DNA from: CAVWDU01 sp963753815
GTDB lineage: Bacteria > Pseudomonadota > Gammaproteobacteria > Pseudomonadales > Halieaceae
Direction of reading: 5' to 3'
DNA: 64,000 nucleotides
NCBI GenBank assembly: GCA_963753815.1
Contig: CAVWDU010000004.1
Coordinates: 744,001-808,000, forward strand
Each line of letters begins with the position of its first letter. The stretch's first letter is position 1. Shown here in pieces: positions 36,103 through 43,817 of the stretch. The notes under the pieces are model-generated. The model was not told the origin of the DNA. It did no database searches and worked only from the letters and a program-made list of their open reading frames with translations. Position numbers and translations under genes: made by a program.

Positions 36103-37078
36103 ATGCTGCGTCTCGGATTCCGTCGAAAGGCCAAGGTGCCCAGAGCAAGCTTCATAGTCGTTTGCCTCTGGTTCTTTTCTAGCATCGTGCATGCGATCCC
36201 CACCGGCTACGGCGTTATTGCCCAGTCGATCTCTGACGGTGGACGAGCCGGGGTCTGGTACCTTACCCGGGGACGGTGGGCGCAAAACTGATACGGAATC
36301 GTTCGCAGGCGTAAGCAGTGCGTCAGTGGGAACAACATCTGTGGGCTACAATTTTGCCAGCGTGCCCACCGGGGCTGCCCAAGTCGCCAGTTCGGTTGGC
36401 TCTCTAGACTTGGCGACAGGGCTATTAAAAGCACAATCAAGCATGGAGCGCACCGGCACCTCTGATGCTCGGGGTGTGAACGGTGTCACACAGACCAGCC
36501 TTCAATTTCTCGACACATTTAGCTTTAGTTCTGGTAGTTCTTCAGGTGCTACCTTCGAGGTGAGTCTTGACATTGACGGCGATCTGGAAGCCTCAGACGC
36601 AGGTGGAGTGGCTGCCTTTGCTCGGGCAACATTCCAATTGAGTTTGTACCGCTGCCCCACACTGGACGCATGCGTTACGGCGAGTGACGGCGCAACTGCA
36701 TTCTCTCTGACCGGTACTCAACAAGAGCTGTTTCGATCAACTGATTCAGTGGAGGCTCGTAATGAACTGCTGTCGTTTGATCGGAGTCTGCAGACCGGCG
36801 CGATCGCGTTAGAGGAAGGCGTAAGCTATGCCGTTGCCGTGCTCTTGGGCACGCTCGGAGGGGGAACAGGCATCTGGGATGCTGACGTCAGCAATACGGC
36901 TGCCTTGGACATTACGTTGTCGAACCCTTCAGTATCGTTCGTTTCAGAGTCTGGTGTTTTGTTGACACAACAACCGGAGCAACCCCCAAGTGGCATGCCG
37001 CTCCCCGGCACCCTGCCCATGTTGCTGGGTGGTTTGTACCTTTTGGGCAGGTACGCGACTCGTCGTCGTCCCCGGTAA
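36103..37078 (+). CDS. PEP-CTERM-like exosortase substrate, one frameshift
   Basis: From ATG 36103 (AAAGGA upstream): signal peptide (RASFIVVCLWFFSSIVHA), then IPTGYGVIAQSIS. The frame changes between about 36225 and 36290. The rest (GVSSASVGTTSVGYNFASVP...) is a beta-rich, Ser/Thr/Ala/Gly-rich domain with a single Cys pair (YRCPTLDAC). The end is MPLPGTLPMLLGGLYLL followed by GRYATRRRPR, i.e. a Pro-containing sorting motif, a hydrophobic span and an Arg cluster. This is the tripartite layout of exosortase-processed proteins (PLPGTL variant). It sits on the island behind a sigma-54 promoter. No exosortase is in the window. Confidence 0.75.
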
Positions 37079-37677
37079 GATGTGAGGTGGGCTAGATGTC
37101 AGTTCTGTTAAAAGGCTATCTTACGGTCTGTCAAACCCAAGTCGCGCAGGTTTATTGGCGTCGCGGGAGCTAACTCGCGTCGGCATCCACCGACAACCCA
37201 CCTGAGCGTTGGTTCATCGAGCACCGTTTGGCCGATAAACCACAGGAGTAGAGCGCGCCGCGGCCGCTACGCACGTTGACAGGCAGGGCGTATTCTTTTG
37301 ACGGCTTGACCGACACGCCAAACATACGCGCCGTCTAACTCCGGCTGAGGTATTACTGAGGGAAATCGCCGTTCCGGAATTTAAGTTCGTGCACAATGCC
37401 ACCACCACTGACGAAACAACAAACGCCGGTGGAAAAATTCGCAAGTAGTCGAAGCCCGAGCCTCCGCGTCCCCGTATGCCGAGGCGCCGCGAGAACTAAG
37501 CGGGACACCCCACGTGAGAACTAAGTAGGACACCTTCCGTAACTCCATCACACTCAGCCGATCCGCCGACAATGACAATCTCAGGCACTATTCTGCTCTT
37601 CAGCGACCAACCGCCGGGATCGAATACGACCCTGCGGGCTTCGCCGCATTGCGGCTCGGTGCAAAACACTGGCGCGT
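37079..37677. other. Right island arm: no gene, remnants of IS ends
   Basis: No protein-like frame is supported here. The notable content is a pair of 19-bp direct repeats, GAGAACTAAG followed by CGGGACACC (37491-37509) or TAGGACACC (37516-37534). They start 25 bases apart and resemble the multiple terminal repeats of IS21-type elements. The rest shows no recognisable homology. Confidence 0.5.
37491..37534. repeat. Two 19-bp direct repeats (possible IS21-type terminus)
   Basis: Copies at 37491-37509 and 37516-37534 differ at two positions. On the minus strand each reads GGTGTCC..CTTAGTTCTC. IS21-family ends carry such short tandem repeats as transposase sites. No istA/istB sequence is adjacent, so this would be a solo end left by deletion. 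Confidence 0.45.
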
Positions 37678-37775
37678 TTTGTCGAACGGGGGTTCGAACC
37701 AGGTCCTGACACACAACCATAAACGGAAACGCCTCCTTGCGGAGGCGCTTCTGTTTATGGCGGTGGGCCAGGGAT
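37678..37775. repeat. Right 98-bp direct repeat (attR-like) overlapping tRNA-Ser
   Basis: Partner of 33271-33368 (97 of 98 identical). It covers the tRNA-Ser 3' end (37758-37775) and the hairpin beyond it. Together the two define an island of about 4.4 kb that kept the tRNA gene intact at this end. Confidence 0.85.
37718..37759 (-). terminator. Long hairpin downstream of tRNA-Ser
   Basis: CATAAAC.GAA-CGCCTCC-TTGC-GGAGGCG-TTC.GTTTATG forms a stem of about 18 bp just past the tRNA CCA end. The minus-strand product has TTTCC after the GC stem, a weak Rho-independent terminator. The left island copy of the same hairpin is a perfect match in its outer arms. Confidence 0.6.
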
Positions 37776-37847
37776 TCGAACCCCGGGAGGGGATAAACCC
37801 TCAACGGTTTTCAAGACCGCCGCTTTCGACCACTCAGCCAGCCCACC
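37758..37847 (-). tRNA. tRNA-Ser (UGA)
   Basis: Minus strand: acceptor GGTGGGC pairs with GCCCACC, discriminator G, encoded CCA. The anticodon loop CTTGAAA contains TGA. A long variable arm (GAGGGTTTATCCCCTC) is typical of serine tRNA, and the T-arm reads GGGGTTCGAATCCC. It is the integration target of the island to its left and lies 101 bases past the RNase E stop. Confidence 0.97.
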
Positions 37848-37948
37848 AGAAATCGTTGTTGCCTGCTCCGGTTGCGGAGCAGGCGCGATTATACCGTGAA
37901 CGCGGTTGCGTACAAGAGGCCGGTCGCCCCTTTAGACACGTCTACGGG

Positions 37949-40867
37949 TCAACCGTCGGCCGCCTGGTCGGTATGCTGTTCGAGCGGCCCGCGTGGATCG
38001 TTGCTGGCGCGGGGTGTCACGCGATCGCCGCTGGCGGCCGGTGCGGCCACCTGCTCGCTGAACAGGGCCGGGTGTGTCGTGGTGATTTCCAACTCCACGA
38101 CGGGCCTCGCTTCAACCCGCGGGTCGTTGCAGGCTCGCCCTTCCGCCGTGATGCCGGTTTTCTCGGCGACCGCTGCTTCGGGTTTGATGGCGGGAGCAAC
38201 GGTCTCTGCGGCTTGTACGGGTTCGGGCTGGCTCTGCTCGGGTGCTTCGCCCGGCTCAGCCGGTATAGCCGCTGTATCGCCCGCACTGGATTGTGGGTCA
38301 GTGACGGGGTCGTTGACTGCAACAGCCTCATCGGACGCCACTTCCGGCGCCTGGGGTTCGTCTGCTGCGTCTGTCGCAACACCGGTAACGCCAGCGGCTG
38401 CCTTGGCATCCGGGGTAGTCTCTTCGGCCGGCTCCGCGTCTGCCGATCGGGTGTCGGAGTCAGCAGCGGCTACCGCCTCGATGGCGGCCGCTGCCGCGCC
38501 CAGGAGGTCGGTGCTTTCACTGCTCGCAGCCTCGGCTGCGGGCGGATTGGCAGCCGTCTGATTGACCGCTGGCACCGGCGTCACTTCGCTCTCGTTGGCC
38601 GCGCTGTCCGCAGCCGTTGCGCTGCCTTCCCGGGGCTCGTCCGAACGGCGGCCACGGTTGCGCCGTCGCCGCTGGGGCTCGCCGCGCTTGACGTTGCTGG
38701 GCCGCTTGCGAGGGCGGTTACGGTTGGAATCATCGGCTTCGGTTTCCGCTTCGGTCGACTCGACGACGTCGGCGACGTCGGCGACGGCTTCCACACTCTC
38801 AACCGCGGGAACTGCATCGCGTCCGCCGCGCTCACCGCCGCGACGGCGGTTCTGGCCTCCGCGTCGGCGGCCTTGGCCACCGCGGCTTTCCTCGTTGCTT
38901 TTCTGTTCATCTTTCTGGGCGTTGTCCGCGCTGGCGGCTTCGCGTGGCTTGTCATCACCGTTATTGCGCCTGCGATTGCCGCCGCGTCGATCCTGCGACC
39001 GCTGACCCCGGTTGCGCTGGCGCTGTCGGCCACCGGATTCACCGCGTGGACGTTCCGGCTTGGTTTCAGGCGCTGCGGCTGCGGGCTCGGGGGTTGCTTC
39101 CGATGCCGCATCTGCCGCCTCCGGCGCGCCCGCAATCGCTTTCCAGAAACGGGAGAGCAGCCCCGGCTTTTCTTCGCTTGAGGGACTGGCGACGTGGGTC
39201 GCAGCCGGGGAGGCGGGCACGGCATCGCCGGGCTCCTCGGCGGGAGCTGGCGCCGGTGACATGGCCTGCGGTGCGAGCGGCTCCACCTTGGCACGCTGGT
39301 TTGGAATATCGGCACTGTGAGTGTCACTGATGGCCTCGGCATCCGGTACCGTGATGTCGACCTTGTAGCTGGTCTCGTGGTCACCCGAGACCTCGTCGTC
39401 GCGCAGGCGCTGCACCTCGAAATGCGGTGTTTCCAGGTTGGGGTTGGGAATGACCAGCATCCGTGCCTTGGTGACCTGTTCAATTTCACTGAGCGCGGAC
39501 CGCTTCTCGTTCAGCAGGTAGGCGGCAACGTCCACCGGGACGATGGCGCGCACCTCCACACTGCGTTCCTTGATCGCCTCTTCCTCGAGCAACCGCAGGA
39601 TGGAGAGGGCAAGCGACTTGGTATCGCGGATCGTGCCCTGGCCTGTGCACCGGGGGCAGACGATGGCACTGGTTTCTCCCAGGGAGGGGCGCAACCGCTG
39701 GCGCGACATCTCCAGCAGGCCGAATCGCGAGATCTTGCCGACCTGCACCCGCGCCCGGTCGATGGCGAGTGCGTCGCGCACGCGGTTTTCAACTGATCGC
39801 TGGTTACGCGAGGCGAGCATGTCGATAAAGTCGATGACGATCAGGCCACCCATATCCCGCAGCCGCAGCTGCCTGGCAATCTCGTCGGCCGCCTCGAGGT
39901 TGGTGCGCAACGCGGTTTCCTCGATATCAGAGCCCTTGGTGGCGCGGGCCGAGTTGATGTCGATGGAGATCAGCGCTTCCGTGGGGTCGATCACGATGGA
40001 ACCGCCGGACGGCAGCCTGACTTCACGCGTAAAAGCGGTTTCGATCTGCGTCTCTATCTGGAACCGATTGAACATCGGGATGCTGTCTTCGTAGAGCTTC
40101 AGTCGGTTCTTGTACTGGGGCATCACCAGGCTGGTAAAGTCCATCGCCTGCTTGTAGGCGTCCGCCGAGTCGATCAATACCTGATCGATATCATCGCGCA
40201 GGTAGTCACGTACCGCGCGGATGATCACGTTACTTTCCTGAAACAGCAGCTCCGGTGCCTTGCTTTCGTCGCTGGCGGTCTTGATCGCTTCCCACAACTG
40301 GACCAGGTAGTCGAGGTCCCATTGCAGCTCTTCCGACGTTCGTCCAACGCCCGCGGTGCGGATGATCACGCCCATGCCCTTGGGAATTTCCAGCGCGCTC
40401 AGCGCCTCCCGAAGCTCGGTGCGGTCGTCGCCCTCGATGCGCCTCGAGATACCGCCAGCCCGGGGATTATTGGGCATCAGCACCATGTAGCGGCCGGCGA
40501 GGCTGATGAACGTGGTAACGGCTGCGCCTTTGGTGCCGCGCTCTTCCTTGTCGACCTGGATGATAATCTCGGTGCCTTCCTTGACGACATCGCGAATCTT
40601 GAGTCGGCCGTCACTGTCGCCGGGATTGCGGTAGAAGTATTCCCGGGCGATTTCCTTGAGTGGCAGGAAGCCGTGACGCTCGGCCCCAAAATCGACGAAC
40701 GCCGCTTCAAGGCTCTGTTCGACGCGGGTGATTTTGCCTTTATAGATGTTGGATTTTTTCTGCAGCCGGGTGCGGTTTTCGATGTCGAGATCGTACAGGC
40801 GCTGCCCGTCCACCATTGCTACACGCAATTCTTCCGGTTGCGTCGCGTTTATCAGTATTTTCTTCAT
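37949..40867 (-). CDS. rne: Ribonuclease E
   Basis: A 972-residue endoribonuclease of mRNA decay and rRNA/tRNA processing. The N-terminal half is canonical: MKKILINATQPEELRVAMVDG, S1 domain (KGKITRVEQSLEAAFVDFGAERHGFLPL), DNase-I-like site with VSIDINSARATKG-type aspartate (ISIDINSARATKG) and VIDFIDM, and the zinc-link CPRCTGQG. The C-terminal half is low-complexity: Arg-rich RNA-binding blocks (RGGQGRRRGGQNRRRGG), then Ala/Glu/Pro-rich disorder to the end. It would scaffold a degradosome at the membrane. I chose ATG 40867 from the conserved N-terminus. Confidence 0.97.
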   Translation of the reverse strand: MKKILINATQPEELRVAMVDGQRLYDLDIENRTRLQKKSNIYKGKITRVEQSLEAAFVDFGAERHGFLPLKEIAREYFYRNPGDSDGRLKIRDVVKEGTEIIIQVDKEERGTKGAAVTTFISLAGRYMVLMPNNPRAGGISRRIEGDDRTELREALSALEIPKGMGVIIRTAGVGRTSEELQWDLDYLVQLWEAIKTASDESKAPELLFQESNVIIRAVRDYLRDDIDQVLIDSADAYKQAMDFTSLVMPQYKNRLKLYEDSIPMFNRFQIETQIETAFTREVRLPSGGSIVIDPTEALISIDINSARATKGSDIEETALRTNLEAADEIARQLRLRDMGGLIVIDFIDMLASRNQRSVENRVRDALAIDRARVQVGKISRFGLLEMSRQRLRPSLGETSAIVCPRCTGQGTIRDTKSLALSILRLLEEEAIKERSVEVRAIVPVDVAAYLLNEKRSALSEIEQVTKARMLVIPNPNLETPHFEVQRLRDDEVSGDHETSYKVDITVPDAEAISDTHSADIPNQRAKVEPLAPQAMSPAPAPAEEPGDAVPASPAATHVASPSSEEKPGLLSRFWKAIAGAPEAADAASEATPEPAAAAPETKPERPRGESGGRQRQRNRGQRSQDRRGGNRRRNNGDDKPREAASADNAQKDEQKSNEESRGGQGRRRGGQNRRRGGERGGRDAVPAVESVEAVADVADVVESTEAETEADDSNRNRPRKRPSNVKRGEPQRRRRNRGRRSDEPREGSATAADSAANESEVTPVPAVNQTAANPPAAEAASSESTDLLGAAAAAIEAVAAADSDTRSADAEPAEETTPDAKAAAGVTGVATDAADEPQAPEVASDEAVAVNDPVTDPQSSAGDTAAIPAEPGEAPEQSQPEPVQAAETVAPAIKPEAAVAEKTGITAEGRACNDPRVEARPVVELEITTTHPALFSEQVAAPAASGDRVTPRASNDPRGPLEQHTDQAADG

Positions 40868-41314
40868 AGAGTGCTCTAGGCCTTTCAAGCAAGGGCCTGG
40901 CGGGGGAGTCAGTCACACCCGAGAGCCGGGTGGGCAGATGTGAACGTCCAGTGCCCTCGCGTTGGCGTGGGCGCCTTAACTTATCGCTTCTACGCTCAGG
41001 TGGTTACTAACGACCCGCCCGCAATAGGGGCGGTCGCTACGGCGTGAGGCGGGGGCCAATGGCACTATGCCCGCGTTTTTGATAGTGTCGCTGCACCTGA
41101 TACAGCGACCACGCCGTGGTGTCTCTATGACTGATTCTGTTCCCGGCAAGCTCGTTGCGCGGTTGATAAAGAGGGCTCAGTGCCCATTATTGCTCGTGGT
41201 TTCCCGGCGCGACGCTGCGATTCATCGGCAGCACCCAATACGGTCGCCAGGTGTTCTCTGGTGTAACCACAACCAGAAACGTTAACACTTAATCGAAGGC
41301 GCGGCAATTTATCA
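40868..41314. other. Divergent rne/rluC leader region
   Basis: 447 bases without a gene. In gammaproteobacteria the long rne leader folds into hairpins that RNase E itself cuts. Here GACCCGCCC-GCAATA-GGGGCGGTC (41011-41034) is a strong candidate stem. AT-richer sequence near 41275-41312 probably holds the divergent promoters. No small gene is supported. Confidence 0.5.
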
Positions 41315-42280
41315 ATGACGGACTCAACGCCGCCGAGGCAGGCAACAGGGGTCAGGTACCTGGAAGTCGATGCGGATTACGCCGGCCAGCGCCTGGACAA
41401 TTTTCTGACCCGCGAGCTCAAGGGCGTGCCTCGATCCCGTCTCTACCGTGGACTGCGCAAGGGCGAAATCCGGGTGAACAAACGACGGGTCAAGGCGGAT
41501 TACCGCCTGGTCAGCGGCGACCGGGTGCGCATCCCGCCGCTGACCCAGCCAGCACCGGGTGCTGCGACCAGGATACCGCGGTACTGGCAATCGGAACTCA
41601 GCGCTCGCACCGTCTATGAGGACGACGGCCTGCTGGTCATCGACAAGCCGGCGGGGCTTGCGGTGCACGGCGGTAGCGGCCTGGACTTCGGACTGATCGA
41701 GTGCCTGCGGGCGCTGCGCGAGAAGGACCACTACCTCGAACTGGTGCACCGCCTGGATCGCGATACGTCGGGCCTGATCATGGTGGCGCGCAAGCCCGCC
41801 GTACTGCGAGCCCTGCACCAGCAGTTGCGTGGCGACCGCGTCGGGAAACGCTATCTGGCGTTGGCGATAGGCCGCTGGCCGCGCGGCCTTAAGCGGGTCG
41901 AGGCGCCGCTTGCGAAAAACGTGCTGAGTTCCGGTGAGCGCGTGGTCCGGGTGTCACGCGAGGGCAAGCCATCGGTCACCGAGTTCAGCGTCCTCGAACG
42001 ATTCCCGGAGGCGACACTGCTCGAAGCCCGGCCGGTGACCGGTCGCACGCACCAGATTCGCGTCCATGCGCTGCATGCCGGCTGCCCCCTGCTGGGCGAC
42101 GACAAGTACGCCTCTGACACCGCGCGCTCACTCGCCGCGCGCATCGGGCTGAAACGCCTCTTCCTGCACGCCGCGGGACTCTCGATCGAGTTGCCAGAGG
42201 CAGGCAAGCTGGAACTGGCGTCGGAGGTGGACGCCACCCTCAGCGGCCCGCTGGCAGCACTGCGCAGCCAGCCTCACTGA
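41315..42280 (+). CDS. rluC: 23S rRNA pseudouridine synthase RluC
   Basis: A 321-residue RluA-family synthase. It has an S4 RNA-binding domain (QRLDNFLTRELKGVPRSRLYRGLRKGEIRVN) and a catalytic domain with the active Asp in LVHRLDRDTSGL, plus GRTHQIRVHALHAGCPLLGDDKY. Position next to rne identifies it as RluC (23S positions 955, 2504, 2580 in E. coli) rather than RluD. Its end overlaps the convergent maf gene by 41 bases. Confidence 0.94.
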   Translation: MTDSTPPRQATGVRYLEVDADYAGQRLDNFLTRELKGVPRSRLYRGLRKGEIRVNKRRVKADYRLVSGDRVRIPPLTQPAPGAATRIPRYWQSELSARTVYEDDGLLVIDKPAGLAVHGGSGLDFGLIECLRALREKDHYLELVHRLDRDTSGLIMVARKPAVLRALHQQLRGDRVGKRYLALAIGRWPRGLKRVEAPLAKNVLSSGERVVRVSREGKPSVTEFSVLERFPEATLLEARPVTGRTHQIRVHALHAGCPLLGDDKYASDTARSLAARIGLKRLFLHAAGLSIELPEAGKLELASEVDATLSGPLAALRSQPH

Positions 42281-42827
42281 GCAAGCGGCACAGTGCGATG
42301 AGGGGCAGGCCCTCCAGGGCGGTGGGGTCTGCACCCTCGAGGCGCTCGAACAGGGCAATACCGAGCCCCTCACACTTGAAGCTGCCCGCGCAATCGTAGG
42401 GCTCTTCTTTATAGAGGTAAGCCTCCACCTCGGCCGCGCTGAGTGGCCGGAAGTGCACGGTAAAGGGTTCCAGGTGCTGAAGTCTTATACCGTCTGACCG
42501 GTGCATTAGTGCAATAGCCGTATAGAATGTGACGCTGCGGCCCGCGCAACGCAACAGTTGTTCCCGGGCGGCCGCGAAGCCGCCGGGTTTGCCGAGAACG
42601 GCGTTATCGATGGCCGCTACCTGGTCCGATCCGATGACCAGTGCCCCGGGGTGGCGGGCCGATACCGCCGCGGCTTTTGCCAGCGCCAGCCGGGTGGCCA
42701 TTGCCCGGGGTGTCTCATTGTTCACGCGCGTCTCGGTGACGTCGGGAGCCTCGCAGCGAAAAGGAATCTGCAGGCGCTGCAACAGGGCCTTGCGGTAGCG
42801 GGATGTCGAGCCGAGGATAATTTCCAT
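42240..42827 (-). CDS. maf: Maf/YceF-type nucleotide pyrophosphatase
   Basis: A 195-residue Maf-fold protein: ILGSTSRYRKALLQRLQIPF, GSDQVAAID, GKPGGFAAAREQLL, then KEEPYDCAGSFKCEGLG. The YceF subgroup hydrolyses 7-methyl-GTP to prevent its use in nucleic acids. The yceF-yceD-rpmF neighbourhood supports that subgroup. It is divergent from yceD with about 60 bases between starts. Confidence 0.93.
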   Translation of the reverse strand: MEIILGSTSRYRKALLQRLQIPFRCEAPDVTETRVNNETPRAMATRLALAKAAAVSARHPGALVIGSDQVAAIDNAVLGKPGGFAAAREQLLRCAGRSVTFYTAIALMHRSDGIRLQHLEPFTVHFRPLSAAEVEAYLYKEEPYDCAGSFKCEGLGIALFERLEGADPTALEGLPLIALCRLLSEAGCAVLPAGR

Positions 42828-42851
42828 GCCTTTGTATTATAAGAAAAAATT

Positions 42852-42880
42852 TTGACAATGCCGCAATGCGCCCCTATTAT
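42852..42880 (+). promoter_or_regulatory. Strong sigma-70 promoter at the yceD start
   Basis: Perfect TTGACA (42852-42857), 17-base spacer, TATTAT (42875-42880). Transcription should begin near 42886-42888, but the yceD ATG is at 42889. The mRNA would be leaderless or nearly so. Confidence 0.75.
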
Positions 42881-42888
42881 GCGCGCCC

Positions 42889-43428
42889 ATGGTGACGCGG
42901 CCCCTAATCAGGACGCTGGACGCCCGCAAGGCGGCACAGCGCGAACAGTCTGTTGAGGGAGTTTTGCAGCCGCAACAACTTAAGCGATTTTCGCCGCTTT
43001 TGGCCAACGATAGCGGGGCGATAATAGCTGAGTTGGGCTTTTTCCTTGATGAGGAGCGGCGTTGCCGGGTGCGGGTTGAGGCCCGGGCGACGGTCAATGT
43101 GGTCTGCCAGCGTTGTCTCGAGGACCTCGAGCTTGAGCTCCGCGTAGACAACACGCTGGCGGTAGTTGTGGACGATGAACAGGCCAAGCTGTTGCCGCGC
43201 ACTATCGACCCGGTGGTGACTGAATCGCCCGACGAGATGCAGCTGTGGGATGTAGTAGAGGAGGAGTTGATACTGGCATTGCCCACGTTCAGCTACCACG
43301 ATACGCAACAGTGCAACGAGACATTGGCAGCCTACCGGACACCGGATTCGGAGCCGGTAGGAGAAAAGCGACAAAACCCGTTTGATGTGCTGGCGCAATT
43401 TCGGCCAGACGATGAAACCAGGAGTTAG
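42889..43428 (+). CDS. yceD: YceD / DUF177 protein
   Basis: A 179-residue protein with the DUF177 core: RTLDARKAAQREQSVEGVLQ at the N-terminus, then VEARATVNVVCQRCLEDLEL and the acidic middle, ending PFDVLAQF. Homologues associate with large-subunit rRNA and L32. It precedes rpmF by 2 bases, the standard pairing. No Shine-Dalgarno can be placed within the predicted transcript. Confidence 0.94.
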   Translation: MVTRPLIRTLDARKAAQREQSVEGVLQPQQLKRFSPLLANDSGAIIAELGFFLDEERRCRVRVEARATVNVVCQRCLEDLELELRVDNTLAVVVDDEQAKLLPRTIDPVVTESPDEMQLWDVVEEELILALPTFSYHDTQQCNETLAAYRTPDSEPVGEKRQNPFDVLAQFRPDDETRS

Positions 43429-43430
43429 AC

Positions 43431-43613
43431 ATGGCAGTTCAGAAGAGTAAGAAAACCCGCTCGCGGCGTGGTATGCGACGCTCGCACGACGCGCTTGGCG
43501 GCCCCACCCTGTCCGTGGACCAGACGTCTGGCGAGACCCACCGCCGCCATCACATCACAGCCGACGGCTTCTACCGCGGACGCAAGGCGGTTGAAACCGG
43601 CGCGGACGACTGA
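43431..43613 (+). CDS. rpmF: Ribosomal protein bL32
   Basis: A 60-residue protein MAVQKSKKTRSRRGMRRSHDAL with the standard HHITADGFYRGRKAV C-terminus. It is the Cys-free (zinc-independent) form. It is normally followed by plsX and fabH, but here the next gene is fabD. Confidence 0.98.
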   Translation: MAVQKSKKTRSRRGMRRSHDALGGPTLSVDQTSGETHRRHHITADGFYRGRKAVETGADD

Positions 43614-43668
43614 GCTTCACACCGCGGCGCAGGGCACCACACACAACGCCGCGGTCAAGACCCCTCGT

Positions 43669-43688
43669 GGTGGCAGTCCGCTGCCACC
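43669..43688. terminator. Hairpin after rpmF
   Basis: GGTGGCAG-TCCG-CTGCCACC, a perfect 8-bp stem 55 bases after the rpmF stop. No T-run follows, so it may attenuate rather than terminate before fabD. Confidence 0.4.
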
Positions 43689-43817
43689 CGCCGGTTTCTG
43701 GCGGCGTCCCACGCCCCCGGTGAACCTCTCCGGATACGCTATGCTGTAAGACGACACAACCCGAGGCTTGGGTTGCAGATTGTGATTTGAAGCAGCGATG
43801 ATCAAGGAGTACTGGCG

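Noticed and set aside
37491..37534. CRISPR-like direct repeat
   Set aside because: Only two copies, a 6-base spacer and no cas genes; the pattern fits an IS terminus better.
37649..39181. Open frame of 510 codons antisense to RNase E
   Set aside because: It mirrors the low-complexity, GC-rich C-terminal half of rne, has no ribosome site and no family resemblance, and runs across tRNA-Ser. Long antisense frames are expected at this base composition.
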